Origin: an uncultured Bacteroidales bacterium
GTDB lineage: Bacteria > Bacteroidota > Bacteroidia > Bacteroidales > Paludibacteraceae
Reading direction: 5' to 3'
DNA length: 64,000 bases
NCBI GenBank assembly: GCA_946403215.1
Contig: CAMIZG010000002.1
Span: 48,990-112,989 of the forward strand
Shown: piece after piece, positions 1-8,586 of the stretch
How the letters are laid out: each line of letters begins with the position of its first letter
Numbering within the stretch: the stretch's first letter is position 1
Made by a program: the position numbers and the translations under genes
Notes under the pieces: model-generated
Seen by the model: only the letters and a program-made list of their open reading frames with translations
What the model was told of the DNA's origin: nothing
Database searches by the model: none

Positions 1-711
1 CTTGGCTGCGTGGATAACACGCAATCCCAGGCGCGCATTTTGACCGGGATTCGTAGTTTCTACCGTTTTCTTGTTTACCACAACTATATTGAGCAGGATC
101 CCTCCGAATTGCTGGAGATGCCCAAGCGGGACCAGCATTTGCCGGAGGTGTTGACTGTTGAAGAGATTGACCGGATGATTGCCGCCATCGACTTGTCGTC
201 ACCGGAAGGTCATCGCAACCGTGCTATCATTGAGATGTTGTATGGTTCGGGTCTGCGTGTATCCGAACTGACTACGCTCCAGCTCAGTCGCATCTATCTG
301 AAAGAAGGATACATGCTCATCGAGGGCAAGGGTAACAAACAACGGCTGGTGCCGATCTCGCCCGTAGCGATTGAGTGGTTCGGCTATTGGATGGAGGACA
401 GGTCGCGACTGGATGTCAAACCCGAGTACAAGGATTACGCGTTCCTTAACCGCTATGGCCGCGGACTGACAAGGGCTATGATCTTTACCATCGTCAAGCG
501 TTTGGCTGCTGAGACCGGCATCCGCAAGACTATCTCGCCGCACACGTTGAGGCACTCGTTTGCTACCCATCTGCTGCAGAACGGCGCTGACCTGAGACTC
601 ATTCAGCAGATGCTGGGGCATGAAAGCATCACTACCACCGAAATATATACACATCTGGATATTCAAGACCTGCGTCAGGCCGTGCTCAAGTATCATCCTG
701 CCAACCGATGA
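1..711 (+). CDS. xerD: Tyrosine recombinase XerD (5' truncated by window edge)
   Basis: Frame is open to the left edge; C-terminal phage-integrase motifs HTLRHSFATHLLQNGADLRLIQQMLGHESITTTEIYTH. Confidence 0.93.
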   Translation, partial: LGCVDNTQSQARILTGIRSFYRFLVYHNYIEQDPSELLEMPKRDQHLPEVLTVEEIDRMIAAIDLSSPEGHRNRAIIEMLYGSGLRVSELTTLQLSRIYLKEGYMLIEGKGNKQRLVPISPVAIEWFGYWMEDRSRLDVKPEYKDYAFLNRYGRGLTRAMIFTIVKRLAAETGIRKTISPHTLRHSFATHLLQNGADLRLIQQMLGHESITTTEIYTHLDIQDLRQAVLKYHPANR

Positions 712-3134
712 AGCGCCTTGTATCCATAGTGTTGTTGCTACTCTGCATCGGTTGGCTGACCGCTGCGGAGACAATCGTTATCGGCGAGGTGTATAACGCC
801 TATACAGGTGAACCTATCCCGGCGGCGAACATTATGCTGCGCGGCACAAAGATCGGAGCCTCAACCAATGATGAGGGACTGTTCATGATCCGCACCGATA
901 TACAAGAGAAGCATACGCTTGTTGTATCGGCCGTTGGCTATCGCAAGCAGCGTTTTGAAATCATGCCCGGTATGCAGGCTGGTATAGATGTAGCGCTGGT
1001 GGAGAAAGTGGAGAGTCTGCGTGAGATTCAAGTTATGCCCGATGATAATGCCGCCATGGCTATCATTGACAATGTGCGTAACAACCGCGAGCTGAACGAC
1101 CGCCAGTTGGGCGGATTGACAACCGATAGATACGAGGAGTACAAGCACCTCTATTTGTCCGATATACGGGCTAAACATTTGGAGCGATTGCTGTGGAAAA
1201 ATCTGAAGGACGGGATTGTGACGCGTGAGGACAGTTCGATGTTCCTGCCACTGTATATCAGCGTAGGTAGCACTCGTTTGAGTGGGGGATACTTGTCGCC
1301 ACTAACGCAGCAACAGACACGTTGCGTGCTGACAGAGACGGATTATGAACCTATCCTATCACTTACCGGCAACTATGCCGACTTTTACAGCAACAATGTC
1401 AGTCTCTGCGGTACAGCGTTCGTCAGTCCTCTGGCTAAGAGCGGGGCTATCTATTATGACTATTTTCTAGCGGACAGTATAATGCCTGCTCAGGACACAC
1501 TTGCACCAACTCAAGTTCCCAAGCGATACATGCTGCATTATCGGACGAAGAACGGATACTATCCTACTTTTAACGGCGAGATGGAAGTTGATTCGGGCAC
1601 CTGGGCACTACGGCGCATGGAAGCCAAAGTGCCGCGTGAGGTTAACCTGAATTTCCTGCACGGCCTGCATATAGAGCAACAGTTCGATGAGCAGAACATC
1701 CTGCAGACGGAACGGATGACCATGGCAATGGATTTTGCGGTGAAGGCAGACTCCTCGCACATCTTCCCCAGTCTGGTTGTTGAGCGCAGGCTGAGTTATG
1801 TGGCTACGGATGCCGAAGGTGCACCTCAGCTCAACCGCATAGCGGACTCGACAGCTCTTGAGGCGATGAACCGATTTGAAGATCTGCCTATTGTTCGGTT
1901 TGTCAAGTGGGGACTGACTATCGCCACTACCGGGTATATACCTATTGGCGGACCGATAGAGATAGGTAAGATTAGCGACCTGTTCCATTGCAACAAAGCG
2001 CATGGTCTGTACTTCGGTCTGCCACTGCATACTAATGAACGATTGTGGAAACATGTTAGTCTGGATGCCTACTTCGGTTACGGCTGGGGCGACAAGGCGC
2101 TCAAGGGCATGGGACAAGTGGCTGTAATGATTCCAACTGAGCGGCGGCATTGGTTGCAACTACGCTATGAGGATCACTATATCTATTCCGAAAGTTCGAT
2201 ATTTGACAAACTGCCGCGTGAGAACAGTTGTGGTGCACGCGAGATGGATTTCATCCCCTCGCTGCTGGATGGTTTGCCGTACAATAATAAAGTAGCCCGC
2301 CACACAGGCATCCGCGAACGTGCGTTCCTTTTGGGTTATGAGGCCGACTGGCGTGATGGAATAGAAACAACGATTCGCGTCAAGGTAGGTCGGCTTGATC
2401 CGTCGTATGTGAGCGACCGTCTGTTGCGAACGAATGCCATCATCCCTGAGCCAGCTTATCCGTTTACTCCGTTCCGCTTTGCCAGCCTGACAGGTATTGT
2501 ACGACTGAGTTGGCACGAACGAGTGGTGGATCGTTATATGCAACGTTTTCATTTGTATGGACAGATGCCAACGCTCTTTTTGGGAGCCGAGTTGGGGAGT
2601 TATTCGTACGTGGAGGGTGGCGATAAGTATCATGTATATGCAAAGCTTCATGCCACCGTACGCCAGCAAGTATCGTTCGGCGTAGGCGGACGGTTGACAT
2701 ATGTGGCATCGGCAGGCGTAGTGATCGGTAAGGTGCCTTATCCGCTACTGGAGATCATGGATGGCAACCAATCCTATTTGTACGATACGTACCGCTTCAC
2801 GCTTATGAACAGCCATCAGTACGCCACCGACAAGTATCTGACGCTGCAAGCCGAATGGAATGGAATGGGCGTGCTGTTCAACCTTATACCAGGTGTGCGG
2901 TTCTTGCATCTGAGAGAGTTGGTAGAGTGCAAGGTGGCATATGGCGGCTTGGGCAAAGGTCATATGTTTGTAGGCGATATGCAAGCGCTCAATGTACCGT
3001 ATGTTGAGCTGGGCGTAGGTATAGGCAATATACTGCGACTGATTGATGTCTATTCTATCTGGCGCCTCACACACCGCAACGATCCGAGTACACCTCTATG
3101 GGGTATACGCGGATGCGTGCGGTTGGGATTATAA
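708..3134 (+). CDS. DUF5686 / carboxypeptidase-like regulatory domain outer-membrane protein
   Basis: Signal peptide, N-terminal CarboxypepD_reg-like domain (GEVYNAYTGEPIPAANIMLRGTKIGASTNDEGLFMI), long beta-rich C-terminus; ATGA overlap with xerD. Confidence 0.8.
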   Translation: MKRLVSIVLLLLCIGWLTAAETIVIGEVYNAYTGEPIPAANIMLRGTKIGASTNDEGLFMIRTDIQEKHTLVVSAVGYRKQRFEIMPGMQAGIDVALVEKVESLREIQVMPDDNAAMAIIDNVRNNRELNDRQLGGLTTDRYEEYKHLYLSDIRAKHLERLLWKNLKDGIVTREDSSMFLPLYISVGSTRLSGGYLSPLTQQQTRCVLTETDYEPILSLTGNYADFYSNNVSLCGTAFVSPLAKSGAIYYDYFLADSIMPAQDTLAPTQVPKRYMLHYRTKNGYYPTFNGEMEVDSGTWALRRMEAKVPREVNLNFLHGLHIEQQFDEQNILQTERMTMAMDFAVKADSSHIFPSLVVERRLSYVATDAEGAPQLNRIADSTALEAMNRFEDLPIVRFVKWGLTIATTGYIPIGGPIEIGKISDLFHCNKAHGLYFGLPLHTNERLWKHVSLDAYFGYGWGDKALKGMGQVAVMIPTERRHWLQLRYEDHYIYSESSIFDKLPRENSCGAREMDFIPSLLDGLPYNNKVARHTGIRERAFLLGYEADWRDGIETTIRVKVGRLDPSYVSDRLLRTNAIIPEPAYPFTPFRFASLTGIVRLSWHERVVDRYMQRFHLYGQMPTLFLGAELGSYSYVEGGDKYHVYAKLHATVRQQVSFGVGGRLTYVASAGVVIGKVPYPLLEIMDGNQSYLYDTYRFTLMNSHQYATDKYLTLQAEWNGMGVLFNLIPGVRFLHLRELVECKVAYGGLGKGHMFVGDMQALNVPYVELGVGIGNILRLIDVYSIWRLTHRNDPSTPLWGIRGCVRLGL

Positions 3135-3150
3135 ATCTCCGAAATCTTTA

Positions 3151-5454
3151 TCAGAAGGTAACAACGAACCCGGCATGCACATTGATACCTGCCTGGGCGT
3201 AGTACCATGCGCATCGGCTTCCGTCCTGAAAGCGGCTGGCTTCTGCACCACCATTGCTGGCGAACTTGGCGTTAAAGATGTTATTTAGTTGGCATAGCAG
3301 TTTGATGTCAGGCACTCCGCGGCGGTTACCCAGCCAATGCTTCATCGGCAGAGCGTATTGCAGGTTGACATTCGTGGTGGTGAATGCTTTGAGCATAGCA
3401 TTCTTGTCCATCGTGTTGTCGAGGAACTGCCGGCCGGTGACGTTTGTCTGCACGGTGCCGGTGAATCCTGCATACTCAAAGGTGAACAGACTCATGGCGG
3501 TTATCATTGGCGAGAAGGCTATCGTTACCTCGCCCACTATGCTGTCCTGACCAATCCAGTTCCAATTGTCCTGATCGTCATATAGGTCGATATACTGCTT
3601 GTAGTTCCGGATCTTGTTGCGGCTCAACACGATGTTGCCCTCCCAGCGCATCCAGTCAGTAATCTTGACACCTGCTGTAATCTCAGCACCCATTCGGTAA
3701 GAGTCCTTGACGTTGGTGGTCAGGTACTTGCCTACATCGTTGTATTCGCCGGTAAGCACGAGCTGATTGTCATAATCCATGAAGTAGAGGTTAGCCCCCA
3801 CGCTGAATCGCGGATGGCTGTACTGGTAGCCGAGTTCGTAGTCATATAGCGTTTCGGCCTTGGGCATATTGCCGGAGTACGACTTTGTGACAGGATCGTA
3901 CAGGATATTTTCCGTATAGTTGCTGCGGCTCGGGTCGCGGTTGGCGATAGCAAACGAGGCACTCAATGTATGACCATGGTTCTGGTAGGTCAATCCGGCT
4001 TTGGGGTTGAAGAAGTGGAAATTGCGCGACAGTGGCAGTTCGGTCATCGTCTCGTCGTTCACGCCCCACATCGTGTAGCGCACAAAGCGGTACTGCAGGT
4101 CGCCGTAGATGGCAAGCTTCTCCTGGGCACGGTTAATCACGCGCCAGTTAGCCTTGGCATATGCGTTGGCATCGATCTTGTTCGCTGCGTTGCGGTAGTA
4201 CTCGTAGTGGATGGGCAGCGGCTCGGCCAGCGGCTTAGCCAAGTACTCCAGTTGTCCCCAGTGGTGACCAAGGTAGTTATTAGCCGCAGCACCAATCTGC
4301 ACATCCACCGGTTCGGAGATATACTTGCCGGAGATCATGAATCCTGCAAAGTGGTTCTCCAGCCACTTCTGGTACATGCCGTAGGATTTGCCGCTCTCGC
4401 TGAGTCCCCAGTAGCTGTATTTCTTCTTCTTGTATTGTTCGTAGTAGCCTCCGCCATGGGTGTAATGGAACGTGGCAGTGAGGCTCAGTATGGGCGTGAA
4501 GCGGTGATTGATAGTCAGTTGCGCATGTTGCTGCTGGTAGTTGTCCGTCTGGTTGGGGTAATATATAGTTGAGTCCTGTCCTTGACTGCCCGTTACGCTG
4601 TATTCGCCGGCAGGGTTGTACCTGCGGTCAGCACCACCAATGCCATAAGCGGTGTTGTAATCCACGCCTTCCCAGCCCATGCCGGTCTTCTCTGCGCCAC
4701 CAAAGGCGCGCAGGATAACCTGTGTCTTTTCGCCGTACCAGCCAATGTCACCGTACCAGCTGTACAGGTCACTATTCGTACGATAAAGGAAGCCATCGGA
4801 GTTGACCTTGGTGAACCGCGCGTTCATCATCCAACGGTTGCTGATAGAGGCGTGGGCGTGAATCATCTCGCGGAATGTATTGTACATGCCTCCGTTGAAT
4901 GCTATCGTCAGTCGGCTTACCGAGTCAAGCATGTTCGTCTGCATATTCAGACTCGCACCAAATGCCGAACCGCTGGTACTGGTGCCCACGCCGCGCTGCA
5001 CATCGATCTGCGAGATAGACGAACTCATGTCCGTCATGTTCACCCAGAACACGGTCTGGCTCTCCTGGTCGTTCAGCGGCACCTCATTCACGGTCATGTT
5101 GATGCGCGTATGATCCGTTCCGCGCACGCGGAAATAGGTGTAACCGACGCCCAGACCGTCATCACTGGTCACTTGCAAACCGGGGGTGGTGGTCAGCAGG
5201 TACGGCAGGTTCTGCCCGGTGTTGTCCTTGTTAAGCACCTCGTTGCGGATGATGGCAGTTGACAGCGTGGTTTGTTGTACACGCTTGGCGGACACCTCGA
5301 TATCCTCCATCTGATGCATCAGGATGGTCAGGGTGTCCTCTTTGGCGGGGGATGTACTGATAGTGAGGGTTTCATTACTTGTCTGCGCCATGGCAGACAT
5401 GCTCAGCAGAGATAGAATCAGCCAAGTCTGGCTGATGAAGTTGGTTGTTTTCAT
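3151..5454 (-). CDS. TonB-dependent outer-membrane receptor, probable thiamin receptor because of the upstream TPP riboswitch
   Basis: Plug domain (LPYLLTTTPGLQVTSDDGLGVGYTYFRVRGTDHTRINMTVNEVPLNDQESQTVFWVN) and beta-barrel; TPP riboswitch-like leader directly upstream. Confidence 0.88.
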   Translation of the reverse strand: MKTTNFISQTWLILSLLSMSAMAQTSNETLTISTSPAKEDTLTILMHQMEDIEVSAKRVQQTTLSTAIIRNEVLNKDNTGQNLPYLLTTTPGLQVTSDDGLGVGYTYFRVRGTDHTRINMTVNEVPLNDQESQTVFWVNMTDMSSSISQIDVQRGVGTSTSGSAFGASLNMQTNMLDSVSRLTIAFNGGMYNTFREMIHAHASISNRWMMNARFTKVNSDGFLYRTNSDLYSWYGDIGWYGEKTQVILRAFGGAEKTGMGWEGVDYNTAYGIGGADRRYNPAGEYSVTGSQGQDSTIYYPNQTDNYQQQHAQLTINHRFTPILSLTATFHYTHGGGYYEQYKKKKYSYWGLSESGKSYGMYQKWLENHFAGFMISGKYISEPVDVQIGAAANNYLGHHWGQLEYLAKPLAEPLPIHYEYYRNAANKIDANAYAKANWRVINRAQEKLAIYGDLQYRFVRYTMWGVNDETMTELPLSRNFHFFNPKAGLTYQNHGHTLSASFAIANRDPSRSNYTENILYDPVTKSYSGNMPKAETLYDYELGYQYSHPRFSVGANLYFMDYDNQLVLTGEYNDVGKYLTTNVKDSYRMGAEITAGVKITDWMRWEGNIVLSRNKIRNYKQYIDLYDDQDNWNWIGQDSIVGEVTIAFSPMITAMSLFTFEYAGFTGTVQTNVTGRQFLDNTMDKNAMLKAFTTTNVNLQYALPMKHWLGNRRGVPDIKLLCQLNNIFNAKFASNGGAEASRFQDGSRCAWYYAQAGINVHAGFVVTF

Positions 5455-5568
5455 TTTTCTTTAGCAGCATTACCTGCTCAAGTTCTTAGCCCATTGGGCA
5501 CGATGTGCTTCGCCGGGCAACGGGTTTGAATTCTCAGAAGGCGTTTGATGGCCTACTCCCCGAATGAA
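5450..5568 (-). promoter_or_regulatory. TPP riboswitch (THI element)
   Basis: Minus strand: TTCATTCGGGGAGTAGGCC...CTTCTGAGAATTCAAACCCG...GAACTTGAGCAGGTAATGCTGCTAAAGAAAAATGAA; matches the canonical CGGGG / CUGAGA / ACCCG / GAACCUGAnCnGGnUAAUGCnnGC order; P1 TTCATT/AATGAA. Confidence 0.88.
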
Positions 5569-5583
5569 TTTGATGCGATGTTA

Positions 5584-6282
5584 TTATTGTAATTGTTTGA
5601 TTAGTTGGTCAACAACTTGCGGCACACCAATGGTGGCAGGCTGGCGAACGAGCTGTACGCGCGAGGCATATGGTCCGAGTTGCGGGTCACCCGGATCAAC
5701 CATGATAATCTTGGCATCTGCCGGCGCGTAGTGCAGCAGCGAAGCAGCCGGATAAACATTTAGCGACGTACCCACCACCAGTAGGATATCTGCCGTGGCA
5801 GCGATATTACATGCCTCGGTAAACCAGGGCACTCCCTCGCCAAAGAATACGATGTACGGCCTGAGTAGCGAACCGTTAGGATGGCGGTCGCCGTAGTGCT
5901 GCTCCCAGCCATCGATGTCAACGGTTGCCAACTCATCATTTTCAGCACGAAGCTTGCGGATCTCGCCATGCAGATGCACCACGTTGGTTGCACCAGCACG
6001 CTCGTGCAGGTCGTCAATGTTCTGCGTGATGACCCGTGTGCTCGAGATAGCCTTCTGCAATCGCGCTATAGCCTCATGTGCGGCGTTGGGCTTGGCGTTC
6101 AGTACATCGCGACGGCGGGCGTTGTAGAAATCCACGCAGAGCTGCGGATTCCTCAGCCACGCCTCATGCGTGCATACATCCTCAATGCGGTACTTCTCCC
6201 ACAGACCATCCGAGTCGCGGAACGTACCCAAACCACTCTCAGCCGACACTCCGGCACCTGTAAAGACAACGATTTTTTTCAT
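5584..6282 (-). CDS. cobB: NAD-dependent protein deacylase, Sir2 family
   Basis: MKKIVVFTGAGVSAESGLGTFRDSDGLW, TQNIDDLHERAGATNVVHLHG; start moved to MKKIVV. Confidence 0.93.
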   Translation of the reverse strand: MKKIVVFTGAGVSAESGLGTFRDSDGLWEKYRIEDVCTHEAWLRNPQLCVDFYNARRRDVLNAKPNAAHEAIARLQKAISSTRVITQNIDDLHERAGATNVVHLHGEIRKLRAENDELATVDIDGWEQHYGDRHPNGSLLRPYIVFFGEGVPWFTEACNIAATADILLVVGTSLNVYPAASLLHYAPADAKIIMVDPGDPQLGPYASRVQLVRQPATIGVPQVVDQLIKQLQ

Positions 6283-6313
6283 ATGGCAAGCATTATTATT
6301 GTCAATTTGGCTG

Positions 6314-6345
6314 CAAAGGTACAAAAAATAATACAAATTTGCAAA
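6314..6345 (-). promoter_or_regulatory. Bacteroidetes-type promoter for sir2
   Basis: Minus strand TTTG-N20-TACCTTTG. Confidence 0.7.
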
Positions 6346-6360
6346 AAAATCTTGCAAAGA

Positions 6361-6392
6361 TTTGCATATTCGAAAAAAAAAATGTAACTTTG
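6361..6392 (+). promoter_or_regulatory. Bacteroidetes-type promoter for the amylase cluster
   Basis: TTTGcatatt-N14-TAACTTTG, 20-nt spacer. Confidence 0.75.
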
Positions 6393-6446
6393 TGCCCGCG
6401 TTTTGATAATAGCGCCTATACTGCGAACAAAAACAACCATAATACG

Positions 6447-8513
6447 ATGAAAAAGTTTTTCTCCATTATCCTTGCCCTCACTCTTGCCCTTGCCGTGCAT
6501 GCCGACTCGTTTGGCATCCTGCTGAACGGCGAGACGTACATCGAAGGCGAACTGACCGGCGAGTTCGAGGGATTCACCCAATATGTATCCCACGTGCAGG
6601 TCAAGAACGGCGACTACTGCCAGTTGCACAACGGCGGCACTGGTGATTCGTGGGTTGTACTCATCAACACCTACTCCGCTGCAGGCTTCACGCTCAACGT
6701 CGACCGGTACGACATTAGCGTTGACGGCTGCTTTGATTTCTACATCAAACTCAAGTGGGGTGCCGACGAGCTGTACATCGGCAACGGTTCGGGCTGCTAC
6801 GACCCGGCTACAGTGGAGTACTACATAGCCGGTGAGGGACTTCCCGGTGTGAGCTGGGCTGAGCACAAGAAGCTGACAGACAAGACCATCACCTTCAGCA
6901 ACCTCCCGAAAGGCACCTACAAGTTCAAAATCACTTCGGGCGACTGGAGCGGTCTGATATGGGGCTACGACAAGGTTGACGCCTCGTGCAGCAACAAAGG
7001 CTACACCAAGGACAACGACGGCAACGTGATGATTGCCTTTGCCTCGGACGGCGGTTCGATAACCGTGACCGTGGGTGACAACAAGATTTGCGTGGGGATA
7101 ACCGGCGACGTGCAGGAGATATACGGTTCGGCCGTACCCGAGCAGTGCGAGGACGTGCTGATGCAGGCGTTCTTCTATGACTCGTACAGCGACAACGCTC
7201 CGGGTGCAGAGCTGGTAGGCAACACCAAATGGTCCACCCTGCTACCGCAGGCCGCAGAGATAGGCAAGTACATCGACCTGATATGGCTTCCGCCCAGTGC
7301 CAACGGTTCGGGCACAGGCTACCACCCCAAGCAGTACAGCAACCAGAACTCCAACTGGGGCACACGCGCCGAGCTGGAGCAGCTGATAGCCGCGTTCCAC
7401 CAGGCCGGCGCCAAAGTGATTGCGGACATCGTGATCAACCACTGCGAGGGCTGGACGAGCTGGTGCGACTTCCCGGAGATGGACTTCGGCGAGTACGGCA
7501 AGTTCTATCCCGACGCCTCGTACATCTGCAAGAACGACGAGGTGAATGCCGAGTGGAACCAGGAGAGCGCAGGTGCCTGCTGGGGCACGGCCACGGGCAA
7601 CTATGACGACGGCGAGAACTGGGACGGAGCACGCGACTGGTCGCACGACAACGTGTATGTGCAGGACTTCTTCAAGGCCTACCTGCAGTGGATGCGCAAT
7701 GTGATGAAGTACGACGGTTTCCGCTATGACAAGGGCGACGGCTTCAACAACTGGCACCACGACAACTATAACAAGGCCTCCGGTCCGTACATCGCGTTCA
7801 TGGAGTGCTACAGCGGCGACGACCGCATCATAGCCGGCATAGAAGGCGCCAACCGTAACCTGATGGCTCTGGATTTCCAGACGCGCTGGGACGCCATCTG
7901 CAACATAGCAGGCTTCAACTACAGCAAGTGCAAGGGCAGCGGTCTGCTGGGCAAGGGCTACGCAAAGTACGCCGTGACGTTCATTGACAGCCACGACTGG
8001 TTCATGCGTGGCGACAACGAGAACGAGTTCGGCGGGCGCGGCAATTCGCTGAAAGCCGAGCTGAAGGACCGTCTGCTGCAAGCCAATGCATACATATTAG
8101 GCATGCCTGGCGTACCGTGCATCTTCTATCCGCACTGGTACAAGTACAAAGAGGAACTGAAGCCGATGATCGAGGCACGCAAGCTCGCCGGTGTACACTC
8201 GGAGAGCAACGTATATGACGAGTCCGCAGAAGAAGGCGGCTACCAGTGCACGCTGCAAGGCAAGTACGGCTGGCTGGTACTGCAGCTGGGCAACAAGACC
8301 ACCCACGACGGCTGGGGCGATCCGGCATACAAGCTGATAGCCAAAGGCCCGGGCTACGCGATGTGGGTGAACCGTACGGCACCGCTGCCGACAGATGTCA
8401 GCAGTCAGCAGTCAGCGGTCAGCAACCGGGCGGAAAAGTTCATCGAGAACGGAACCCTGTTCATCCGCTGCGGAGAGAACGTGTATGACCTGATGGGAAA
8501 GAAGGTGAAGTGA
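6447..8513 (+). CDS. Secreted alpha-amylase (GH13) with N-terminal putative starch-binding module and C-terminal tag
   Basis: MKKFFSIILALTLALAVHA signal; VIADIVINHCEG, DGFRYDKGDGF, FMECYSGD, FIDSHDWF GH13 regions I-IV; C-terminal KFIENGTLFIRCGENVYDLMGKKVK. Confidence 0.92.
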   Translation: MKKFFSIILALTLALAVHADSFGILLNGETYIEGELTGEFEGFTQYVSHVQVKNGDYCQLHNGGTGDSWVVLINTYSAAGFTLNVDRYDISVDGCFDFYIKLKWGADELYIGNGSGCYDPATVEYYIAGEGLPGVSWAEHKKLTDKTITFSNLPKGTYKFKITSGDWSGLIWGYDKVDASCSNKGYTKDNDGNVMIAFASDGGSITVTVGDNKICVGITGDVQEIYGSAVPEQCEDVLMQAFFYDSYSDNAPGAELVGNTKWSTLLPQAAEIGKYIDLIWLPPSANGSGTGYHPKQYSNQNSNWGTRAELEQLIAAFHQAGAKVIADIVINHCEGWTSWCDFPEMDFGEYGKFYPDASYICKNDEVNAEWNQESAGACWGTATGNYDDGENWDGARDWSHDNVYVQDFFKAYLQWMRNVMKYDGFRYDKGDGFNNWHHDNYNKASGPYIAFMECYSGDDRIIAGIEGANRNLMALDFQTRWDAICNIAGFNYSKCKGSGLLGKGYAKYAVTFIDSHDWFMRGDNENEFGGRGNSLKAELKDRLLQANAYILGMPGVPCIFYPHWYKYKEELKPMIEARKLAGVHSESNVYDESAEEGGYQCTLQGKYGWLVLQLGNKTTHDGWGDPAYKLIAKGPGYAMWVNRTAPLPTDVSSQQSAVSNRAEKFIENGTLFIRCGENVYDLMGKKVK
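8398..8425 (+). repeat. Four tandem heptanucleotides TCAGCAG/TCAGCAG/TCAGCGG/TCAGCAA inside the amylase CDS
   Basis: Direct reading. Confidence 0.9.
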
Positions 8514-8586
8514 GGGAGGGTTTCAGGATTTAAGATTTAGGATTTCAAATTTAGGATTTTAAATTTCAAGATTAAAATTTTAGGAT

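Noticed and set aside
1-711. XerD-like recombinase as evidence for an integrative element
   Set aside because: Sequence fits the housekeeping XerD class; no flanking att sites, relaxase or cargo genes seen.
3970-5262. Plus-strand ORFs of 200 and 226 aa
   Set aside because: Antisense to the TonB receptor; no domain signal.
7242-8081. 279-aa minus-strand ORF opposite the first amylase
   Set aside because: Antisense to a well-supported GH13 gene; low-complexity V/L/A-rich translation typical of complement-frame ORFs.
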